This document shows, in pieces, positions 60,778-64,000 of a stretch of 64,000 bases of DNA. The translations under genes were made by a program, and so were the position numbers. This DNA comes from Deltaproteobacteria bacterium. Lineage in GTDB: Bacteria > Myxococcota > Kuafuiibacteriia > Kuafuiibacteriales > Kuafuiibacteriaceae. The stretch lies in the NCBI GenBank assembly GCA_020632995.1, contig JACKEN010000005.1, forward strand, positions 248,001 to 312,000, in the 5' to 3' direction. The first letter of the stretch is position 1; each line of letters opens with the position of its first letter. The notes under the pieces are model-generated. The model was given only the letters and a program-made list of their open reading frames with translations. It did not search any database and was not told the origin of the DNA.

Positions 60778-61506
60778 GTGCGAGCCTACGCCCAAGTCTC
60801 AGCGCTCTCGGAGGCCGAACGTGAGCGCCTGATCACGGATCACATCGAGATGGCCCGTCGCATCGCCCTCCGGCTTGCGCGGAACACCTCCATGGCCACC
60901 GAGCGCGATGACGTGGTGAGCGTGGCCATGATGGGCCTCGTCGAGTCCGCCAACCGCTACGAGCCCAGGAACGGCGAGCCCTTCGGGGCCTTCGCCCAGC
61001 GCCGGATCCGCGGCGCGGTGCTCGACGAGCTCCGGCGGCGCGACGTCCTGCCGCGCCGGGTGCGAAAGCGCGTCAAGCAGGCCGGCGAGGTCCAGCGCAA
61101 GATCGAGCACGAGAAGGGTGGGGTGGCGGAGGACGAGGAGGTCGCTCAGGCGCTGGGGGTGACGGTGGAGGCCTACCGGAGCGATCTGGAGGCGGCCAGC
61201 AACATCAGCTTCGTGGACCTCGACGGCGAGGACCGGCTCTACGAGCGGCTCTCGAGCGAGGCCTCGGCCCGCACCCCGCACGACAACGCGGAGAAGCTCG
61301 AGCAGGCTGTCCTGCTCAAGACCGCGCTCAAGGCGATCCCCGAGCGGGACGCCAGGATCCTGGCCCTCTACTACGTGGAGGAGTTCACGTACTCCGAGAT
61401 CGCGAGCCTCCTCGAGGTCAGCGCGCCTCGGGTGTGTCAGCTCCACGCGCGGGCCCTGACCCGGCTGCGGGCGGAGCTCGCCAGCCTGGTGGAGGACGCG
61501 GCATGA
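60778..61506 (+). CDS. fliA: Flagellar sigma factor FliA (sigma-28)
   Basis: A 242-residue sigma-70-family factor. Region 2 reads RIALRLARNTSMATERDDVVSVAMMGLVESANRYEP and AFAQRRIRGAVLDELRRRDVLPR, the FliA signature (R-I-R-G-A-x-x-D-x-L-R). Region 4 ends with LYYVEEFTYSEIASLLEVSAPRVCQLHARALTRLR. It directs late flagellar genes after hook completion. GTG 60778 follows the flhG stop by one base; ATGA overlap with flgF. No FlgM-like gene is seen. Confidence 0.94.
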   Translation: MRAYAQVSALSEAERERLITDHIEMARRIALRLARNTSMATERDDVVSVAMMGLVESANRYEPRNGEPFGAFAQRRIRGAVLDELRRRDVLPRRVRKRVKQAGEVQRKIEHEKGGVAEDEEVAQALGVTVEAYRSDLEAASNISFVDLDGEDRLYERLSSEASARTPHDNAEKLEQAVLLKTALKAIPERDARILALYYVEEFTYSEIASLLEVSAPRVCQLHARALTRLRAELASLVEDAA

Positions 61507-62207
61507 GCACCGCCCTGTACAACGCCCTGTCCGCGGCCTCGGCCAGCGCCCACGCGGTGGACGTCACCGCCCACAACGTGGCCAACGCCGACACCACCGG
61601 CTTTCGGGCCCAGCGGGTCACGTTCCGCGAGGTGCTCGACCGCGACACCCCGGCCGTCGCGGCGGGCGACACCCTGCCCGACAGCACCCGGGGCGAGATC
61701 CGGAGCACCGGGCGGCCGCTCGACCTCGCGCTGAACGGGGACGGCTACTTCGTGCTCGGCACCCCAGGTGGGGTGCGCTTCACGCGCTCCGGCGCGTTCC
61801 AGGTCTCGGCCGACGGCATCCTGAGCACCCCCGAGGGGTACCCGGTGCTGGGGCAGGGCGACAGCTTGATCACCGTCCCCCCGGACGCGCGCGCCATCTC
61901 GGTGGGCAAGGACGGCACGGTGAAGGTGGGTGAGGAAGAGGTGGGCACCATCCGAGTGGTGCAGGTGGCGCAACGCGACTTGCAGGCCGAGGGCCCGCGC
62001 CTGATGGCGCTGCCCGGAGCCGAGGTCGCCGACGTTCGCGAGCCCCGCATCGAGTCCGGCGCCCTGGAGGGGGCGAACCTCGACGTGGTGCACGGGATGA
62101 TGGAGCTCATCCGTCACTCCCGGAGCTTCGAGAGCGCCACCAAGGTGATGCAGACCCTTTCGGACGTGGAGAAGCGCACCGCGCGTGGCTTCAACTCGGC
62201 CGGCTAG
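61503..62207 (+). CDS. flgF: Flagellar proximal rod protein FlgF
   Basis: A 234-residue rod protein. N-terminal LYNALSAASASAHAVDVTAHNVANADTTGFRAQRVTF and the D1 block LALNGDGYFVLGTPGGVRFTRSGAFQVSADGILSTPEGYPVLG are those of FlgF/FlgG; the C-terminus has GANLDVVHGMMELIRHSRSFESATKVMQ. Assigned FlgF rather than FlgG from position and shorter length. ATG overlaps fliA stop (ATGA). Confidence 0.88.
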   Translation: MSTALYNALSAASASAHAVDVTAHNVANADTTGFRAQRVTFREVLDRDTPAVAAGDTLPDSTRGEIRSTGRPLDLALNGDGYFVLGTPGGVRFTRSGAFQVSADGILSTPEGYPVLGQGDSLITVPPDARAISVGKDGTVKVGEEEVGTIRVVQVAQRDLQAEGPRLMALPGAEVADVREPRIESGALEGANLDVVHGMMELIRHSRSFESATKVMQTLSDVEKRTARGFNSAG

Positions 62208-62220
62208 AGGAGATACGAAG

Positions 62221-63012
62221 ATGATGCGAGCCCTCTCCACCGCCGCCACCGGCATGCAGGCCCAGCAGACCAAGCTGGACGTCACCGCCAACAACATCGC
62301 GAACGTCGGCACCGTGGGCTTCAAGAAGAGCCGGGTCGAGTTCTCCGACCTCCTCTACCAGACCCAGTCCGGCGCCGGCTCCGCCACCAGCAGCCTCAGC
62401 AAGACGCCTCAGGCGGTGCAGGTGGGCATGGGCGTCCGGGTGGACGGCACCGCCCGCCTCGAGACCCAGGGCACGCTGAAGAACACCGGCGACACCTTGA
62501 ACATGGCGATCGAGGGCGCGGGCTACTTCCAGGTGGTGATGCCCTCGGGCGAGACCGCCTACACCCGGGCCGGCGCCTTCACGCGGGACGCCGACGGCTA
62601 CCTCGTGAACTCCAACGGCTACCGGCTCGCCACCGACGTGAACATCCCGCCCGAGGCGGGGGACGCGGACGTGGACATCGCGGCCAACGGGGTGGTGATG
62701 GTGCGGATGCCCGGCCAGGTCGAGCTGGAGGAGGCGGGCCGCATCGAGCTGGCCACCTTCGCCAACGCGGGTGGCCTCGAGGCCCTGGGCGACAACCTGT
62801 TCCGCCAGACCGAGGGCTCGGGCGCGCCGGTGACGGTGACCCCGGGCGAGGCCGGCACCGGCCACCTGCGCTCGGGCTGGCTCGAGATGTCCAACGTCTC
62901 GGTGGTGGAGGAGATGGTGGAGCTCATCTCGGGGCAGCGCGCCTACGAGGTGAACTCCCGCGTGGTCAAGGCCGCGGACGAGATGCTCCAGCAGGCCACG
63001 AACATCCGATAG
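62221..63012 (+). CDS. flgG: Flagellar distal rod protein FlgG
   Basis: A 264-residue protein beginning MMRALSTAATGMQAQQTKLDVTANNIANVGTVGFKKSRVEFSDLLYQ, the FlgG signature (ALxTAATGMxAQQ). The remainder (QVGMGVRVDGTARLETQGTLKNTGDTLNMAIEGAGYFQV, and SNVSVVEEMVELISGQRAYEVNSRVVKAADEMLQ) matches closely. GAGGAG is about 8 bases upstream. Confidence 0.96.
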   Translation: MMRALSTAATGMQAQQTKLDVTANNIANVGTVGFKKSRVEFSDLLYQTQSGAGSATSSLSKTPQAVQVGMGVRVDGTARLETQGTLKNTGDTLNMAIEGAGYFQVVMPSGETAYTRAGAFTRDADGYLVNSNGYRLATDVNIPPEAGDADVDIAANGVVMVRMPGQVELEEAGRIELATFANAGGLEALGDNLFRQTEGSGAPVTVTPGEAGTGHLRSGWLEMSNVSVVEEMVELISGQRAYEVNSRVVKAADEMLQQATNIR

Positions 63013-63023
63013 GAGCCGATGTG

Positions 63024-63680
63024 ATGTACGCCGTCCTCGCCGCCCTGCTCGTCGTCGCCGCCCCCGCGTTGGAGGGCCCCGAGGCCCAGATCGCGGCCCA
63101 GATGCAGGCCGACCTGCCCATCGACCTCGCGGTGGTGAGCGTCTCGATCATGGGCGACGCCACCTGGTCGGAGCGGGCTCAGCTCTCGGTGAGCTGGCCG
63201 CGCGCCCCGCGGGCCGGCACCACCATGGTCCCGGTGACCGCGCGCGACGGCGGCGAGACCCGGAAGCTCTGGGCCGCGGTGAAGCTGGCCACCTTGCGTC
63301 CGGTCCTCGTGACCGCCCGCTCCCTCGCGGTGGGCGCGGTCCTCGAGCCCTCGGACCTGCGGGTGGAGCTGCAGCCGGTCCCCATGGGAGAGGGACTCGA
63401 CCTCACCGCCGACGCGTTAAGGGGGCAAGCCGTCTTGCGAGACCTGGCCGAGGGCGAGGTCGTCGGGCGGCGCGACGTGGTGCTGCCGGTGCCGCTGCCC
63501 CGCGGCACCACCGTGACCGTGGTGTCCAAGGTCGGCGCCGCCCGGGTGGAGGTCCAGGGGACCCTCGCCACCGCCGCGCGGCCCGGTGAGCGCGCCCGGG
63601 TGCGGGTGCCGATGACCTCCCGCCTGTTGGCGGGGCGCCTGGTGAGCCACGAAGAATTCCAACTGGAGGTGTTGCCGTGA
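63024..63680 (+). CDS. flgA: Flagellar P-ring assembly chaperone FlgA
   Basis: A periplasmic chaperone of 218 residues with a signal peptide (MYAVLAALLVVAAPALEGP). The C-terminal two-thirds carry an SAF-like domain (RSLAVGAVLEPSDLRVELQ, then LRGQAVLRDLAEGEVVGRRDV) as in FlgA. ATG 63024 is chosen for AGGAG 8 bases upstream; a GTG just before is possible. It delivers FlgI to the P-ring; flgI is not inside the window. GTGA overlap with flgH. Confidence 0.85.
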   Translation: MYAVLAALLVVAAPALEGPEAQIAAQMQADLPIDLAVVSVSIMGDATWSERAQLSVSWPRAPRAGTTMVPVTARDGGETRKLWAAVKLATLRPVLVTARSLAVGAVLEPSDLRVELQPVPMGEGLDLTADALRGQAVLRDLAEGEVVGRRDVVLPVPLPRGTTVTVVSKVGAARVEVQGTLATAARPGERARVRVPMTSRLLAGRLVSHEEFQLEVLP

Positions 63681-64000
63681 AGCGCCTGATCCTGATCTCG
63701 ATGTCCGCCGTCCTCTTCTCCGCCTGCGCCACCACGCCGCCCCCGGCCTTCGAGCGTCGGACCCGCAAGTTCGACATCGGCAAGTACCAGGAGCGGCCCG
63801 AGGCGGAGGGCGGCAGCCTCTACGTCGAGGGCAAGAGCTTCTTCGAGGACGAGCGCCCCAGCCGCGTCGGCGACGTGGTGGTGGTGCGGATCATGGAGGC
63901 CGACTCCGCCAGCCACGACTCCTCGGCCCAGCTGAGCCGGGACGCCAAGATGGACATGGGGATCAGCGGCTCCCTCACCAAGCTCGCCCCCGAGGCGGGG
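63677..64000 (+). CDS. flgH: Flagellar L-ring lipoprotein FlgH (partial, runs off the window)
   Basis: The first 108 residues are present. GTG 63677 overlaps the flgA stop (GTGA). The lipoprotein signal ends in the lipobox F-S-A-C. It continues SLYVEGKSFFEDERPSRVGDVVVVRIMEADSASHD, the FlgH hallmark. It forms the outer-membrane bushing, which confirms a Gram-negative envelope. Confidence 0.9.
   Translation, partial: MKRLILISMSAVLFSACATTPPPAFERRTRKFDIGKYQERPEAEGGSLYVEGKSFFEDERPSRVGDVVVVRIMEADSASHDSSAQLSRDAKMDMGISGSLTKLAPEAG

Noticed and set aside
1..64000. CRISPR arrays, tRNA or rRNA genes, transposases, prophage or attachment sites
   Set aside because: No repeat-spacer pattern, conserved RNA sequence or transposase-like protein was recognised in either strand.

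Overview
The window is one very GC-rich bacterial segment with dense gene packing, many GTG starts and 4-base ATGA/GTGA stop-start overlaps. Outer-membrane lipoproteins, P/L-ring flagellar genes, sigma-54 control, several Ser/Thr kinase-like proteins, HEAT-repeat nucleotide transporter and ECF sigma-ankyrin architectures together suggest a flagellated member of the Myxococcota (former Deltaproteobacteria), probably uncultured. That placement is inference from gene content; no rRNA is present.

Layout. 0-6.8 kb: the tail of an unknown gene, then two coupled Clp/HSP100-like double-AAA+ proteins, the first with a C-terminal region resembling a release factor without its GGQ motif, and a secreted hypothetical. 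6.8-9.7 kb: ATP/ADP-translocase-like carrier fused to HEAT repeats. 9.8-15.7 kb: a probable envelope-lipid block (DedA-like/CDP-alcohol phosphotransferase fusion, HpnN-like RND exporter, TetR regulator with two matching palindromes, M81/MlrC-type metalloprotein), followed by a ClC antiporter. 17.6-26 kb: malate dehydrogenase, an isocitrate-dehydrogenase paralogue with altered active-site residues, a lipoprotein, a large low-complexity protein and glgC. 26-38.5 kb: kinases and pseudokinase, a lipoprotein, canonical icd, a SWIM-ligase-WGR protein, an ECF sigma-ankyrin-F1-beta-like fusion and a glyoxalase II. Three genes here (kinase, icd, sigma fusion) carry single-base-type frameshifts, most at or near G/C runs, which looks more like assembly indels than decay.

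38.5-64 kb: a large polar-type flagellar locus. The stator operon fliL-motA-motB (PomAB-like) is divergent from a FlrC-type sigma-54 activator. Downstream, flgBC-fliEFGHIJK-flgDE is preceded by a well-spaced -24/-12 promoter, and fliMNOPQR-flhBAFG-fliA-flgFGAH by a second. The inferred flow is activator -> sigma-54 promoters -> basal body, hook and export apparatus; FliA then drives late genes and FlhF/FlhG set polar number and position. The last gene, flgH, runs off the window. No stretch longer than about 300 bases lacks a gene; no tRNA, rRNA, CRISPR or insertion sequence was recognised.
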